The notes: generated from the letters alone by a model not told the origin. A stretch of DNA of 64,000 bases from Treponema sp. (GCA_022510905.1 JAFLSN010000013.1:1-64000), one strand, 5' to 3'; counted from the first letter of the stretch, positions 41,459-50,984 are shown. A program made the numbers and translations.

Positions 41459-42810
41459 AATTTACGCTACTTATAATCGATGATGAAAAAAATATCCGCG
41501 AGGGACTTGCCGCAAATTTCGAGCAGCAGGATTACACTGTAAAAACCGCCGCTACTGGCGCCGAGGGACTTTCACTTATAGAAAAGGGCGACATCGATTT
41601 GGTGATTACCGATTTGCGTATGCCGGGCATTTCAGGTGAAGAGGTCCTTGCCAAAGTAACATCAGAAACGCCTGGTATCCCCGTGATTGTTCTTACGGGG
41701 CATGGAAGCATTGACAGCGCTGTTGATGCCATGCGCCACGGTGCATATGATTTTCTGACAAAGCCTCTGAACCTTGACCAGCTTGACATGATTGTAAAAC
41801 GCGCCCTTGAAGGTCGCGAGATGAGCCTGCGGCATCAACAGCTCAAGCAGGAACTCGAAGGCAATTCCGCGTTTAAGACCATGATTGGAACATCCGCAGC
41901 CATGCAGAAAGTGCAGGAAACAATCCGCAAGGTTGCGGACAGCAGGGCATCTGTGCTGATTACGGGTGAAAGCGGAGTCGGAAAAGAACTTGTGGCGCAG
42001 GCCATTCACCTGTTTTCTTCGCGGCGTGCCAAACCCCTTATTTCCGTGCACTGCGCGGCGCTCAACGAAAACCTGCTTGAAAGCGAGCTTTTTGGCCATG
42101 AAAAGGGCGCCTTTACCGGTGCCGACCATCTGCAGAAAGGGCGTTTTGAGCTTGCCCATGGCAGCACCATTTTTTTGGACGAAATCGGAGAAATAAACCC
42201 TGGCGTGCAGATAAAGATTCTTAGGGTTTTGCAGGAAAAACGCTTTGAGCGTGTCGGGGGCGAGCAGACTCTTGAAGTTGACGTGCGCGTGGTTGCGGCC
42301 ACCAACAGGAACCTTGAAGCCGAAGTCAAAGCCGGGCGATTCCGTGAAGATTTATATTATCGGCTCAACGTGATTCACTTGCAGGTGCCGCCACTGCGCG
42401 AGCGCAAGGAAGACATTCCGCTTTTGATTGCGCATTTTCTTGCTGAATTCAACGCGGAAAACAACAAGCACATCGAGGCGCTTGACAACACTGCCAAGGC
42501 GGCGCTGTTCAAGTACAACTGGCCGGGAAATATCCGCGAGCTCAGGAACTGCCTTGAAAGTGCGGTTGTGATGTGCAGCGGCTCTGAAATCACCCTTTCC
42601 GATCTGCCACCCGCCATTGCAAATGCCTCTGCGGAAGAAAGCATTTCCGTGCCAATGGGAACAACACTTGACGAAGCCGAGCGGCTTATAATCGAAGCGA
42701 ACCTTGCCGCGAACCGCAACAATAAAAGCAAAACTGCGGAGCGGCTTGGCATAGGGCGCAAAACCTTGCAGCGTAAGCTTGCAGAATGGGGCCTTGACGG
42801 AGCTGTGTGA
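41449..42810 (+). CDS. NtrC-family sigma-54 response regulator
   Basis: A 453-residue activator. The receiver domain has DLVITDLRMPG (Asp55). The AAA domain has ITGESGVGKELVAQAI, the sigma-54 contact loop EKGAFTGAD and TIFLDEIGEI. The C-terminal Fis-like helix-turn-helix is KTAERLGIGRKTLQRKLAEWG. It should activate RNA polymerase with sigma-54 at enhancer-dependent promoters; none was identified in this window. Start codons GTG 41449 and GTG 41455 are both possible. Confidence 0.9.
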   Translation: MSVKFTLLIIDDEKNIREGLAANFEQQDYTVKTAATGAEGLSLIEKGDIDLVITDLRMPGISGEEVLAKVTSETPGIPVIVLTGHGSIDSAVDAMRHGAYDFLTKPLNLDQLDMIVKRALEGREMSLRHQQLKQELEGNSAFKTMIGTSAAMQKVQETIRKVADSRASVLITGESGVGKELVAQAIHLFSSRRAKPLISVHCAALNENLLESELFGHEKGAFTGADHLQKGRFELAHGSTIFLDEIGEINPGVQIKILRVLQEKRFERVGGEQTLEVDVRVVAATNRNLEAEVKAGRFREDLYYRLNVIHLQVPPLRERKEDIPLLIAHFLAEFNAENNKHIEALDNTAKAALFKYNWPGNIRELRNCLESAVVMCSGSEITLSDLPPAIANASAEESISVPMGTTLDEAERLIIEANLAANRNNKSKTAERLGIGRKTLQRKLAEWGLDGAV

Positions 42811-43484
42811 TGGCCAAGACTATGTATGACAAGCTTGGTGATTTGCTTTCTGAAACACTTGAGGCGGGAGAAGTACGATTTGTGCGGGTTCCGCGCCGAG
42901 GTGTAAACACGTCTGGTGCCGGAAATGATGGCACAACGTCCGGGGGCACGCCAGAAAACGCTGGCAGCAGCGGAGATCTTTCAGAACAGGCCAAAAGCCA
43001 CGTGCATGATGGCGCAGGTTCTGTTGGTGTAGCTTCATTCGGTGCGGATAAAATGCACCAGACTCATGGTTCAGCCCCGGAAGCAAACGGTGGCCAGGCT
43101 GGACATTCGGATATGGCAGACGGTTCGATAAACAATCCCGGCGGTACCCGCAGAGATACTGGCAAAACTGGCAGACCGTCCGCACATACCTATCGTTTTA
43201 CTGATTTCAGCTCTGTCCATTCTGGTTCAGACACCGAGTTCCAAAGCGAAAGGCAAGGATATGTTTACAAAAAACTTACTGAAGAAATTGAGCGCTGCTA
43301 CCGTCTGCTCGATATAGGTGTGAGCGCCTCGCTTGACGATGTAAAGGCCGCCTACAAAGCAAAGCTCAAATACTACCACCCTGACCGCCATGCAGGAAAC
43401 GAAGTGCTTTCCAAAGTGGCCACCGACAAGACCCGACAGGTGGTGGAAGCCTATAAAAAAATCACCGGGTTTCTTTCAGAATAA
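42810..43484 (+). CDS. DnaJ-domain protein with long disordered N-terminal region
   Basis: A 224-residue protein. Residues 1-150 are Gly/Ser/Asp-rich and low in hydrophobics, so probably disordered. The last 65 residues form a J domain: CYRLLDIGVSASLDDVKAAYKAKLKYYHPDRHAGNE, with the HPD tripeptide that stimulates DnaK. A J domain at the C-terminus of a disordered protein suggests a specialised DnaK recruiter. It is the last gene of the operon; ATG 42810 overlaps the ntrC-like stop. Confidence 0.8.
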   Translation: MAKTMYDKLGDLLSETLEAGEVRFVRVPRRGVNTSGAGNDGTTSGGTPENAGSSGDLSEQAKSHVHDGAGSVGVASFGADKMHQTHGSAPEANGGQAGHSDMADGSINNPGGTRRDTGKTGRPSAHTYRFTDFSSVHSGSDTEFQSERQGYVYKKLTEEIERCYRLLDIGVSASLDDVKAAYKAKLKYYHPDRHAGNEVLSKVATDKTRQVVEAYKKITGFLSE

Positions 43485-44102
43485 ATGCCGCATCAATGGC
43501 ATCTTGATTCGTGCGGAAATGGTACATACCGCGCTTCTGCGAAGGCAGCCCTGCGGTTGGATCTGTGCTGCAAGTAGGCGCGAAATGAACGTTTAAAACC
43601 AGCATCAAAATACCGCCGCTGATTTTAATTTCTAGTTTTCCGCAAAAAGTCGGTCATTGGCGGCATTTCTTACTCCGTTGCGAAACGGCGTTTCCGGCGA
43701 TGAAAAAATTGACAATTCTTTCATCGCTGGAAGTATAGGAAGGCCATATACCATTGACTGCGATACATTATGAGAACTCACACCCAGCAAAGGCTAAAGG
43801 TTTCTCTATCACTATTCAAGAAGCAAATTTCAGAAAAATCATACTCGCTTTCTGCATTGGAGGGAATAAAAAGGCTTGCCGTGTTTCGTAAAAAAATAAA
43901 GCGCAGTTTTAAGGGAGTTTTTCACATATTACAGGCTTTAAGCCCATGCATCTCCGCAAAAAAATCTGCGCCTATATAAAGACTGCCCTTAAATCTTGTG
44001 GTACAGCCATCTGCCGGGGCCGACAGACATGGAGCCTGCGCCCGATGCATTCCGCCACAGGGCTTCTCCGTGCAGGGCAAAATGGAGAAGCCCGATTCCA
44101 TT
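43485..44102. other. Intergenic region with dispersed repeat copy and hairpin
   Basis: No gene. It contains a copy of a dispersed repeat: first half 43506-43589 (GATTCGTGCGGAAATGG, CTTCTGCGAAGGCAGCC), second half 43753-43855 (CACACCCAGCAAAGGCTAA, AAATTTCAGAAAAATCATAC), related to 60.9 kb and in part to 54.3 kb. GGGCTTCTCC (44060-44069) and GGAGAAGCCC (44084-44093) form a perfect 10-bp stem just after glgC that may stop transcription or protect the 3' end. Confidence 0.6.
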
Positions 44103-45395
44103 TTAAATGACCGTTCCGGCTGGAATCTCCGCGAATTTTCTTATAACGATGATTCCGTCCGCGCTGTAGAACAGGCCGTGGTCTCCGTCTTCATATTTTT
44201 TGCCGCTCACATTGATGCAGCAGTTGTCACCCACACGGGCATTTTTGTCTATGATAGCCTTTGTGATTTTGCAGTTCTTGCCGATGCCCATGTTCGGAAT
44301 GCCACGCTTTTTGTTTTCTTCTTTTTGCGTGTCATTCTCGTAAAAGTCGGCGCCCATCATAATCACGCCTTCAAGGTCGCTTCCTTCGTTGATTATGGAA
44401 CGCACACCTACCACCGAATGCTGTATCCGCGAATTGGTGATAACGCACCCTTCGCTGGTGAGCGAGGCGTTGATGTCCGCATTGTTCACCTTGCTGGGAG
44501 GCAGGTTCCTCATGTGGGTGTAAATTGGCTTGTCTTCATCATAGAAATTGAAGCTCGGCATGGGTTTGGTCAAATCCAGAGTGGCTTCGTAGAACGAACG
44601 GATTGTTCCGATGTCTTCCCAGTACCCATTGAAGATGTAGCTCGCCACTTTTTTTGACTGTATGGCCATCGGGATGATTTCCTTGCCAAAATCGTTGAAA
44701 TCGTTGTCAAGCATTTCATCCATGGTTTCGGCGTTGAAGATATAGATGCCCATGGAGGCAAGGTACTCAAGCTGCTTGGGAAGGTCGCCACGGGAATCGG
44801 CGGGAATCTTCCATTCATCGATGTTGAGATCCTTGGCGGGCTTTTCCATGAACTCAGTAATCTGGTTTGACTTGTCAACCTTCATGATGCCGAAGCCTGA
44901 TGCATCGCTGCGGTTTACGGCTTTTGCCGCAATGGTAATGTCCGCGCCCGAGGCGATGTGCGTGTCCATGAATTCCCGGAGGTTCATGCGGTACAGCTGG
45001 TCGCCAGAGAGAATGACATAGTGGGTCGGGTGCTGCACGTGGAAATGGCTGATGTTTTTGCGCACGGCATCTGCGGTGCCCTCATACCAGCCTGAATGTT
45101 CGAGCGTCTGCTCTGCGGCTAGAATCTCTACAAAACCCTTGCTGAACCGGTCGAAACTGTAGGAATTGATTATGTGCTGGTGCAACGATGCCGAATTGAA
45201 CTGGGTGAGCAGATAGATTTTGCGGTACCCGGAGTTGATGCAGTTTGAAATTGGAATGTCAACGATTCGGTATTTTCCGCCGAACGGAACCGCCGGCTTT
45301 GAGCGCTCCTTTGTGAGCGGGTAGAGACGGGTACCCTTGCCACCGCCTAAAATAATTGCAAGAACACGCGGTTCATTCACAGAATTTTGGGCCAT
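44103..45395 (-). CDS. glgC: Glucose-1-phosphate adenylyltransferase
   Basis: A 430-residue ADP-glucose pyrophosphorylase. LAIILGGGKGTRLYPLTKER and SKPAVPFGGKYRIVDIPISN form the nucleotide site, YVILSGDQLYRM the catalytic Asp region, and GYWEDIGTIRSFYEA the sugar site. The C-terminal left-handed beta-helix follows. It makes ADP-glucose for glycogen synthesis. ATG 45395 after GGAGG was chosen; the longer frame begins with an unlikely sequence. It stands alone, without other glg genes nearby. Confidence 0.92.
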   Translation of the reverse strand: MAQNSVNEPRVLAIILGGGKGTRLYPLTKERSKPAVPFGGKYRIVDIPISNCINSGYRKIYLLTQFNSASLHQHIINSYSFDRFSKGFVEILAAEQTLEHSGWYEGTADAVRKNISHFHVQHPTHYVILSGDQLYRMNLREFMDTHIASGADITIAAKAVNRSDASGFGIMKVDKSNQITEFMEKPAKDLNIDEWKIPADSRGDLPKQLEYLASMGIYIFNAETMDEMLDNDFNDFGKEIIPMAIQSKKVASYIFNGYWEDIGTIRSFYEATLDLTKPMPSFNFYDEDKPIYTHMRNLPPSKVNNADINASLTSEGCVITNSRIQHSVVGVRSIINEGSDLEGVIMMGADFYENDTQKEENKKRGIPNMGIGKNCKITKAIIDKNARVGDNCCINVSGKKYEDGDHGLFYSADGIIVIRKFAEIPAGTVI

Positions 45396-45515
45396 AAAAC
45401 TATAATCCTCCAAATGCTGATGCTTCAATAAAGCGTATATGTCCATTATAAATCCGCTTTTCAGATTTTGCAACAAAAAAATCTGAACGGAATAATGAAT
45501 GCGCTGTTGCCGGGT

Positions 45516-47804
45516 TTAACCTAGAGGGGCGTTTACGTTCAGGTCTTTGATCAAAAAGCTCTTTTTGAGCAGCGCTATAAACTCTTCCTGCGGCATCGGA
45601 CGCGCGTAGTAAAATCCCTGCGCAATGTCGCAGCCCATGTCGCGCAAAAGGTCGCTCTGCTTTTTTGTCTCAACACCTTCGGCCACCGTGGTAAGCTTCA
45701 GTTTTTTTGCCATTTCAATCACGGAGTTGATTATGATGCTTTCTTTTGTGTTTTCGGGCACATTCGAAAGAAACTGCTTGTCCAGTTTGAGCACGTCGGC
45801 GGGCATGTCTTTCAGCAGGTTGAGCGATGAATATCCTGAGCCGAAATCGTCAACCGATATGGTAAATCCCGCCTTTTTGATTTCGTTCATCGTTTTGACG
45901 AGCCGTTTCTGGTTGTCGAACATGATTGTTTCGGTAAGCTCAACCTCGATGTGGCACGGCGTAATGGAGTAGCGGTTCACGATTTCAGTGAGATCGTTTA
46001 TGAGGTCTGGATTGTACAGGTGGTACCTGCTCAGGTTGAAGCTGATGGTGAGCGGCTCGGGGCAGGTTCCGTTTGGCCCCGAGCGGCTCCAGCTGTCCAG
46101 CAGGGAGCACACCTCGTTGAACACATAAAAGTCAATCTTTTGGATAAAGCCGTTGTTTTCAAACAGCGGAATGAACCTGTCAGGCGAAAGAAGCCCCCAC
46201 TTTGGATTTTCCCAGCGAACCAGAGCTTCCGCGCCGATGATCCGGGCATCTGAAAAGCGGAATTTGGGCTGGTAATACACCTTGAATTCCTGGTTTTCAA
46301 CGGCCTTGTTCATGGTGAGCGTGATTTCCTTCTTCCACTCGTTGTCGTTGTCCATCTCCTTCGTGTACTCGGTCACGCGGTGGGTCGAAAACCGCTTCTT
46401 TCCCACTTTGCGGGCGAGGTTCGCTTTGTCTATCATGCTGGCGATGTCGCCCTGCGGGTCTGTGATGTAGTAAACGCTCGTGCTGAATTTCAGCGGATGC
46501 CCTTCCGGAAGCAGCATCTTTATGCGCTCGTCAACATTGCTAAGCTGGAACACCTGGTCTTCGATAAGGGGAAGCAGCCCCGGGTTCCGCATAAAAAAGA
46601 TGAAGTTGTCCGCGTAGAACCGGCACACCATCTCCTTGGACTTCAGCTCGTCCATAAAATGCTGGCTCAGCTCCACCAAAAGCAGGTTGCCCTTTGAAAA
46701 TCCATAGCTGTCATTGATGAACTTGAAGTCATCGATGTCCAAGGAAAGGAAGATGTATTCGTTGGGCTTGGCGTGGCTCAGAATCAGGCGCACGTCATGC
46801 TTGAATTTTGCGAAAGTGGGCGTGTTCGTAAGCTCATCGTACTCAATGCTGCGTATTTTGCGCTTCATGGAAAGCGTGATTGCGGTGCCGCCCAACGCGA
46901 GCAGCAGGAGGAGCGTGGCCACCACCGAAATGGCTATGTAAAGCTGCTTGCGCCAGACTGCGGCATTGAGCATGTTCTGCCGCTCCGTTTGGCTGGTACG
47001 TACCAGCTGGTCGAATTCCTGGCTTGAGATGTGCCGGTAAGCCTTTGTAAGCGCACCCACAGCCTCCTGGCCAAGCCGCGGCGAAACGCCGAACTGCTGC
47101 AGATACGAAATGTTGAGCGGGAATTCAAGATAGTTTCCGTCGATGTCCGCGTGGTCTGAAAGCTCGTATGTGTTTGCCACGATGAAGTTGCATTTTCCGC
47201 TGCTGAACCGGCGCAGGGCTTCTTCCGGGGTCTCATGGAACTGGTAGCGGTATTCATGCGGCGGGTAGAGCTGGTAGAGGCTCAAAAGCTCTTTTCCGTC
47301 TATCGTGGACAGGGCTATCACGTCGCCGGGACTGGGCGCCCTTCCGTCCATGGAGGCGAGCACAAACGGCACGGAAAAAAATCCACCCGTATAGTTGATG
47401 TCCGAAAACAACCTGAGGCGGCTCGAATAGCCGGTGATTATATCCGCGTGTCCTGTCTGTATGAGATCCACGCTCTGGAAATAGTTTTCGGTCGGAATGA
47501 ACACAAGCTCCGTGCCGAGGAGCTCGCCCATCCGCCGCAGCACGGAGATGGTGATCCCGCTGTATTCTGATTTTTTCCGTGCGGTGCTGTAGTATTCAAG
47601 CGGAGCCCAGTTCGGGTCGCAGACCACGGTGAGGACAGGATGCTCCCGCAGAAACTCGGTCTCTTCTTCTGTCAGGTGAAGCTGCGGGTCGGCCTCGGCA
47701 TAAAGGCAAAATGAAAGGACGGCCCCCAATACGGCAGCCAGAAAGCGCTTTTTCTGCGGCGGGGCAGGGGAATTCTTTTGTTTAAATGAAGACGAATGCA
47801 CCAT
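45516..47804 (-). CDS. EAL phosphodiesterase with periplasmic sensor and degenerate GGDEF
   Basis: A 762-residue membrane protein. A signal region at about 20-38 is followed by a type 3 solute-binding sensor domain (about 50-270), a membrane helix (292-315), a GGDEF domain and an EAL domain. The GGDEF site reads CRFYADNFIFF in place of GGDEF, so it should not make c-di-GMP. The EAL domain keeps GAEALVRWENP, SFNLSRYHL, VELTETIMF, SVDDFGSGYSSL, KLDKQFL and VAEGVET, so phosphodiesterase activity is likely. It should lower c-di-GMP in response to an external solute. It is divergent from flgF. Confidence 0.88.
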   Translation of the reverse strand: MVHSSSFKQKNSPAPPQKKRFLAAVLGAVLSFCLYAEADPQLHLTEEETEFLREHPVLTVVCDPNWAPLEYYSTARKKSEYSGITISVLRRMGELLGTELVFIPTENYFQSVDLIQTGHADIITGYSSRLRLFSDINYTGGFFSVPFVLASMDGRAPSPGDVIALSTIDGKELLSLYQLYPPHEYRYQFHETPEEALRRFSSGKCNFIVANTYELSDHADIDGNYLEFPLNISYLQQFGVSPRLGQEAVGALTKAYRHISSQEFDQLVRTSQTERQNMLNAAVWRKQLYIAISVVATLLLLLALGGTAITLSMKRKIRSIEYDELTNTPTFAKFKHDVRLILSHAKPNEYIFLSLDIDDFKFINDSYGFSKGNLLLVELSQHFMDELKSKEMVCRFYADNFIFFMRNPGLLPLIEDQVFQLSNVDERIKMLLPEGHPLKFSTSVYYITDPQGDIASMIDKANLARKVGKKRFSTHRVTEYTKEMDNDNEWKKEITLTMNKAVENQEFKVYYQPKFRFSDARIIGAEALVRWENPKWGLLSPDRFIPLFENNGFIQKIDFYVFNEVCSLLDSWSRSGPNGTCPEPLTISFNLSRYHLYNPDLINDLTEIVNRYSITPCHIEVELTETIMFDNQKRLVKTMNEIKKAGFTISVDDFGSGYSSLNLLKDMPADVLKLDKQFLSNVPENTKESIIINSVIEMAKKLKLTTVAEGVETKKQSDLLRDMGCDIAQGFYYARPMPQEEFIALLKKSFLIKDLNVNAPLG

Positions 47805-47814
47805 ACTCCTTTAC

Positions 47815-47875
47815 ATTATAGACTAATTTGCAAAAGGATACAAGGAGAATTGTTCAAAAATATACCCGGGGGGGG
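47815..47875 (-). promoter_or_regulatory. Promoter of the EAL gene with a G8/C8 tract upstream
   Basis: On the minus strand TTGTAT (47843-47838) and TATAAT (47820-47815) are 17 bases apart, followed by AAGGAGT and the ATG. A homopolymer of eight (G on the plus strand, 47868-47875) lies 24 bases before the -35. Confidence 0.65.
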
Positions 47876-47997
47876 TAAAAGCGCCAAAATGTGGTGGAAG
47901 GGCGGCACCAATCTTCCCGGCCGCTTGGGGAGACGCGCATTCCTTGCAAAAACGCCCGCAAAACGGCATACGGCCTAGGACCCGTGCCATTTTTTCC

Positions 47998-48025
47998 TAA
48001 GCCCGGCTCAGGGTTGTGCCGATAG
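47998..48025 (+). promoter_or_regulatory. Sigma-28 (FliA)-type promoter of flgF-flgG
   Basis: TAAG (47998-48001), a 16-base spacer, and GCCGATAG (48018-48025) match the flagellar TAAA-N15-GCCGATAA consensus used by treponemes. The start codon of flgF is 18 bases downstream after GAGG. Confidence 0.7.
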
Positions 48026-48043
48026 TAGGAATGAGGTATCAAC

Positions 48044-48847
48044 ATGATTAGAGGATGGTATATCGGCGCAAGCGGCATGAATGCCCAGCAGAACCGGCTT
48101 GATGCAATTTCAAACAATCTGGCGAACGTGGACACCACTGGCTTTAAACGCGACATAGCCACCAGCAAAAGCTTCAGCGAGCTTTTGATCCGGCGCACCC
48201 GTGCCGACGGCGTGTACGAAACACCTTTCGGCTCCGCGGACGTGGCCCCGATTGTAGGAAAACTCGGCCTTGGCGTAGAGACGAACGAGCTCTACACGGA
48301 TTTTTCGCAGGGTTCATTCAAGTCAACAGACACCGCCACCGATTTTGCCCTGAACGGCAAAGGCTTTTTTGCGGTCCAGACCCCCGATGGCGAGCGCTAC
48401 ACCCGCAACGGCGACTTCTTTTTGGGAAAAGAAGGAGTTCTGCTCACCAAGGAAGGCTACCCCGTGCTGGGCGAAAACGGCCCGATTCATGTTGATGACG
48501 ACAAATTCCACGTGAACGAGGACGGCATGATTTATGCAAAAGATGTCGATGGAATCCCCGTTGACCGCCTCAGAATCGTGCGCTTCGAGAACGAACGCTA
48601 CCTGAAAAAGCAGGGCGGGTCGCTGTGGCGCACCACCGAGATTTCAGGCGGAGCGCACATCGCGGAAGGTGACGAGCGCCCGAAAGTGCTCCAGCGCTAC
48701 ACCGAGACAAGCAACGTGAACGTGGTGAACGAAATGGTGCAGATGATAGAGGTGAACCGCGCCTACGAAGCCAACCAAAAGTCGATCCAGAGCGAAGACT
48801 CCATGATGGACACGCTGTGGAACAGGGTGGTGGTGGTTTCGCGGTAG
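48044..48847 (+). CDS. flgF: Flagellar basal-body rod protein FlgF
   Basis: A 267-residue axial rod protein. It begins MIRGWYIGASGMNAQQNRLD and AISNNLANVDTTGFKRD, the N-terminal coiled-coil signature of the rod/hook family, and ends with ETSNVNVVNEMVQMIEVNRAYEANQKSIQSED, the C-terminal partner helix. It is shorter than FlgG homologues by loop differences, and the gene order before flgG supports FlgF. It forms part of the proximal rod of periplasmic flagella. Confidence 0.88.
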   Translation: MIRGWYIGASGMNAQQNRLDAISNNLANVDTTGFKRDIATSKSFSELLIRRTRADGVYETPFGSADVAPIVGKLGLGVETNELYTDFSQGSFKSTDTATDFALNGKGFFAVQTPDGERYTRNGDFFLGKEGVLLTKEGYPVLGENGPIHVDDDKFHVNEDGMIYAKDVDGIPVDRLRIVRFENERYLKKQGGSLWRTTEISGGAHIAEGDERPKVLQRYTETSNVNVVNEMVQMIEVNRAYEANQKSIQSEDSMMDTLWNRVVVVSR

Positions 48848-48928
48848 AGCCACGTTTTGCATAAGGCAATGGACTTGTCCAAAATCCGGAAGGCCCGGAC
48901 ATAGCAACTACAAGAGGTGAATTGAATT

Positions 48929-49723
48929 ATGGTAAGAAGCTTATGGAACGCCGCAACCGGCATGAACGCCCAGCAGATGAACATCGACACGATTTCAAAC
49001 AACCTTTCCAACGTGAACACCACAGGCTTTAAGCAGCACCGGGCGGAGTTCGAGGATCTCATGTACCAGAACCAGAAGCTTGCAGGCACCCCGGCCACGG
49101 AGGACACCGTAACCCCTGTGGGCCTCCAGATGGGAAACGGATCAAAAATCGCGGCCACCCAGCGCATAATGAGCCAGGGCTCCCTGCAGGCCACAGGAGT
49201 TGACACGGACATCGCCATAGTGGGCGACGGCTTTTTCCGCGTGCAGCAGTACGACGGCGGCTGGGCCTACACCCGCGACGGCTCGTTCAAGGTTGACATG
49301 ACAGGCCAGCTTGTAACGGCAAACGGACTGCGCGTGAGCCCCGAGATAATCCTGCCGGAAGGCTTCCAGCTTGAGACACTCACCGTGACCGACGACGGCC
49401 GTGTGAGCGTGCGCGTGAACGGTGCCAACGAGCCTGTCCTGGTGGGCCAGCTGGAACTGTACCGCTTTCCGAACTCCGTGGGACTTGAAAACACGGGCGA
49501 CAACCTGTACAAGGTCACGGCGGCGAGCGGAGGACCAATCGCCTCGCGCCCCGGCTTTGAAGGCATGGGCGTGCTCAAGCACAAGTTCGTTGAAATGAGC
49601 AACGTGTCGGTGGTAAACGAAATGGTGCAGATGATTGTGGCCCAGCGCGCCTACGAGTTCAACTCCAAGGCAATCCAGACTAGCGATGCGATGCTGAGCA
49701 CCGCCGTCACGCTGAAACGCTGA
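48929..49723 (+). CDS. flgG: Flagellar distal rod protein FlgG
   Basis: A 264-residue rod protein. VRSLWNAATGMNAQQMNIDTI and SNNLSNVNTTGFKQHRAEFE are FlgG hallmarks, the insertion EDLMYQNQKLAG is the FlgG-specific part, and the C-terminus has VSVVNEMVQMIVAQRAYEFN. It forms the distal rod that links to the hook. The gene lies 81 bases after flgF and is followed by a strong stem-loop. Confidence 0.92.
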   Translation: MVRSLWNAATGMNAQQMNIDTISNNLSNVNTTGFKQHRAEFEDLMYQNQKLAGTPATEDTVTPVGLQMGNGSKIAATQRIMSQGSLQATGVDTDIAIVGDGFFRVQQYDGGWAYTRDGSFKVDMTGQLVTANGLRVSPEIILPEGFQLETLTVTDDGRVSVRVNGANEPVLVGQLELYRFPNSVGLENTGDNLYKVTAASGGPIASRPGFEGMGVLKHKFVEMSNVSVVNEMVQMIVAQRAYEFNSKAIQTSDAMLSTAVTLKR

Positions 49724-49763
49724 GAAGGCCGCTGAACGCCCGGTCCATCCGCGCAGCCTGCAA

Positions 49764-49811
49764 ACGGCCCGCCTTTCCCCCGCGCACAAAAGCGGATGAA
49801 AGGCGGGCCGT
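49764..49811 (+). terminator. Stem-loop after flgG
   Basis: ACGGCCCGCCTTT (49764-49776) and AAAGGCGGGCCGT (49799-49811) form a perfect 13-bp stem with a 22-base loop. The T-run is weak, so it may be a terminator or a 3'-end stabiliser. Confidence 0.65.
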
Positions 49812-49814
49812 TCT

Positions 49815-49966
49815 GCATATGTGTCACGCTGAAATGCACTTGCCGTGTACAAACGCGCCTTGCGCAGGTATTCAGGCCGCTTATTCGCCATGTAGCGGAA
49901 CACGTACTTCATCACGTTCCCTTCCGGTAATCCACTTAAAGAGTCCGCGCCCATTCTCCCGCGCAT
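49815..49966 (-). pseudogene. Remnant of a phage-type DUF3310-like protein
   Basis: A minus-strand frame reads LPEGNVMKYVFRYMANKRPE and YLRKARLYTASAF. This matches the GNAIKYLWRAG...DLKKARWYLD core of DUF3310 (SaV-like) phage proteins. The frame then runs without stop into antisense flgG, so the 3' end is lost. Upstream (49936-50181) another minus-strand ORF begins VAVRLTSGQKKKLEALAAAW after AAGGAGG and is interrupted by a terminator-like hairpin at 50047-50075. These are probably degraded phage genes. Confidence 0.4.
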
Positions 49967-50241
49967 AGTGTCTGTGCACTACATGCTGTCATAACCTTTC
50001 TTGCCCGGTTCTGGCGGCTGGGCCCGCAAAACGCTGTGCCATTCTGCAAAAAAAAGCCCCCGCACTGCGGGTGCTGCCTTTCAGCCGAAGAGGATTTTGT
50101 GCACGTTTTGCTCACCGTAAGCCACGCGGCGGCTAGGGCTTCCAGTTTTTTCTTCTGGCCGGAAGTGAGGCGCACCGCCACATGGGGGCCACGTGACCTC
50201 CTTGAATGCGCCGATCGTGCCTTTCGGCCTGCCCGCTCCCG

Positions 50242-50364
50242 TTAGATGCGCCTGCCGATTGCAATCGGCAGCACACCCGCAAGGATTTGAATGGCGGCGT
50301 TGCAGAGCGGTTCCAGTGTCTTCTGCAACGCTTTTTTATGCCATTCTTCCGCAGCATACCCCAT
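50242..50364 (-). CDS. 40-codon small protein
   Basis: A 40-residue ORF with a charged, amphipathic first half (MGYAAEEWHKKALQKTLEPL) and a hydrophobic second half (AAIQILAGVLPIAIG) ending in RRI. No strong RBS is present. Its layout mirrors that of the plus-strand gene at 50985, and both precede a small DNA-binding-like ORF, so the two may be diverged copies of the same phage or plasmid module. No family recognised. Confidence 0.4.
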   Translation of the reverse strand: MGYAAEEWHKKALQKTLEPLCNAAIQILAGVLPIAIGRRI

Positions 50365-50469
50365 TTTACAAAAGATTGGATACCAGGGCAAAACCATGTG
50401 GTCATAATATATACCATAAAAAATTGATTATTCTGTCAGGTGTGTTGATTTTTCTTGAAAATGCGCCTT

Positions 50470-50513
50470 GGCCGCGCCACGCTCTTTTTGGATGCCGTTG
50501 GCGGTTCATTTTG
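50470..50513 (+). repeat. Short direct repeat, copy 1
   Basis: GGCCGCGCCACGCTCTTTTT followed by GGATGCCGTTGGCGGTTC; the second copy is at 51461-51507. The two copies flank the small-gene patch. Confidence 0.6.
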
Positions 50514-50600
50514 CCAGCGGTGTTTGAGGCCCATTCGCCAGCGGTGTTTGAGGCCCATTCGCCAGCGGTGTTTGAGACCCATTCGCCAGCGGTGAATCTG
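50508..50600 (+). repeat. Tandem 24-bp repeat, nearly four copies
   Basis: The unit CATTCGCCAGCGGTGTTTGA plus GGCC occurs almost unchanged; the first copy has TTTG for TCG and the last ends after GCGGTG. In one frame it encodes an eight-residue repeat, but no credible gene contains it. The arrangement lacks spacers, so it is not CRISPR. Confidence 0.85.
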
Positions 50601-50984
50601 TCGCATTTGTGCTCCATTTGAAGGACTGCGCACTCGCAACGGAGTTTCAGGCGGTGGCGCTACAACCGCAGGCACGGGGACTTGCTTCCGTGGTGCTGTT
50701 CGCCTCCGCGCAAGGCGGCTCGAACGGGAAATAATCTGCTGCATAACTGCACAAGCACGTGCGCAGTCCCGAAACAGCGCGATTGGCAAAATATCGATCG
50801 CGCGTGTAACGTCACGGCGCACGTGCTTGGGGCCTTGCTTCTGCGCCGGGGGGCTGGTTTTGTATCAAACAGTCCGATGTCTTTTTGAGATAAAAGCTAT
50901 TGGCAAACAAAACACAATGCTGTACCCTGTAATCATCAGGGCTGTCAGCCCGGTGCGAAATCTTTTGTTGAAAGGGGGTAAGGT

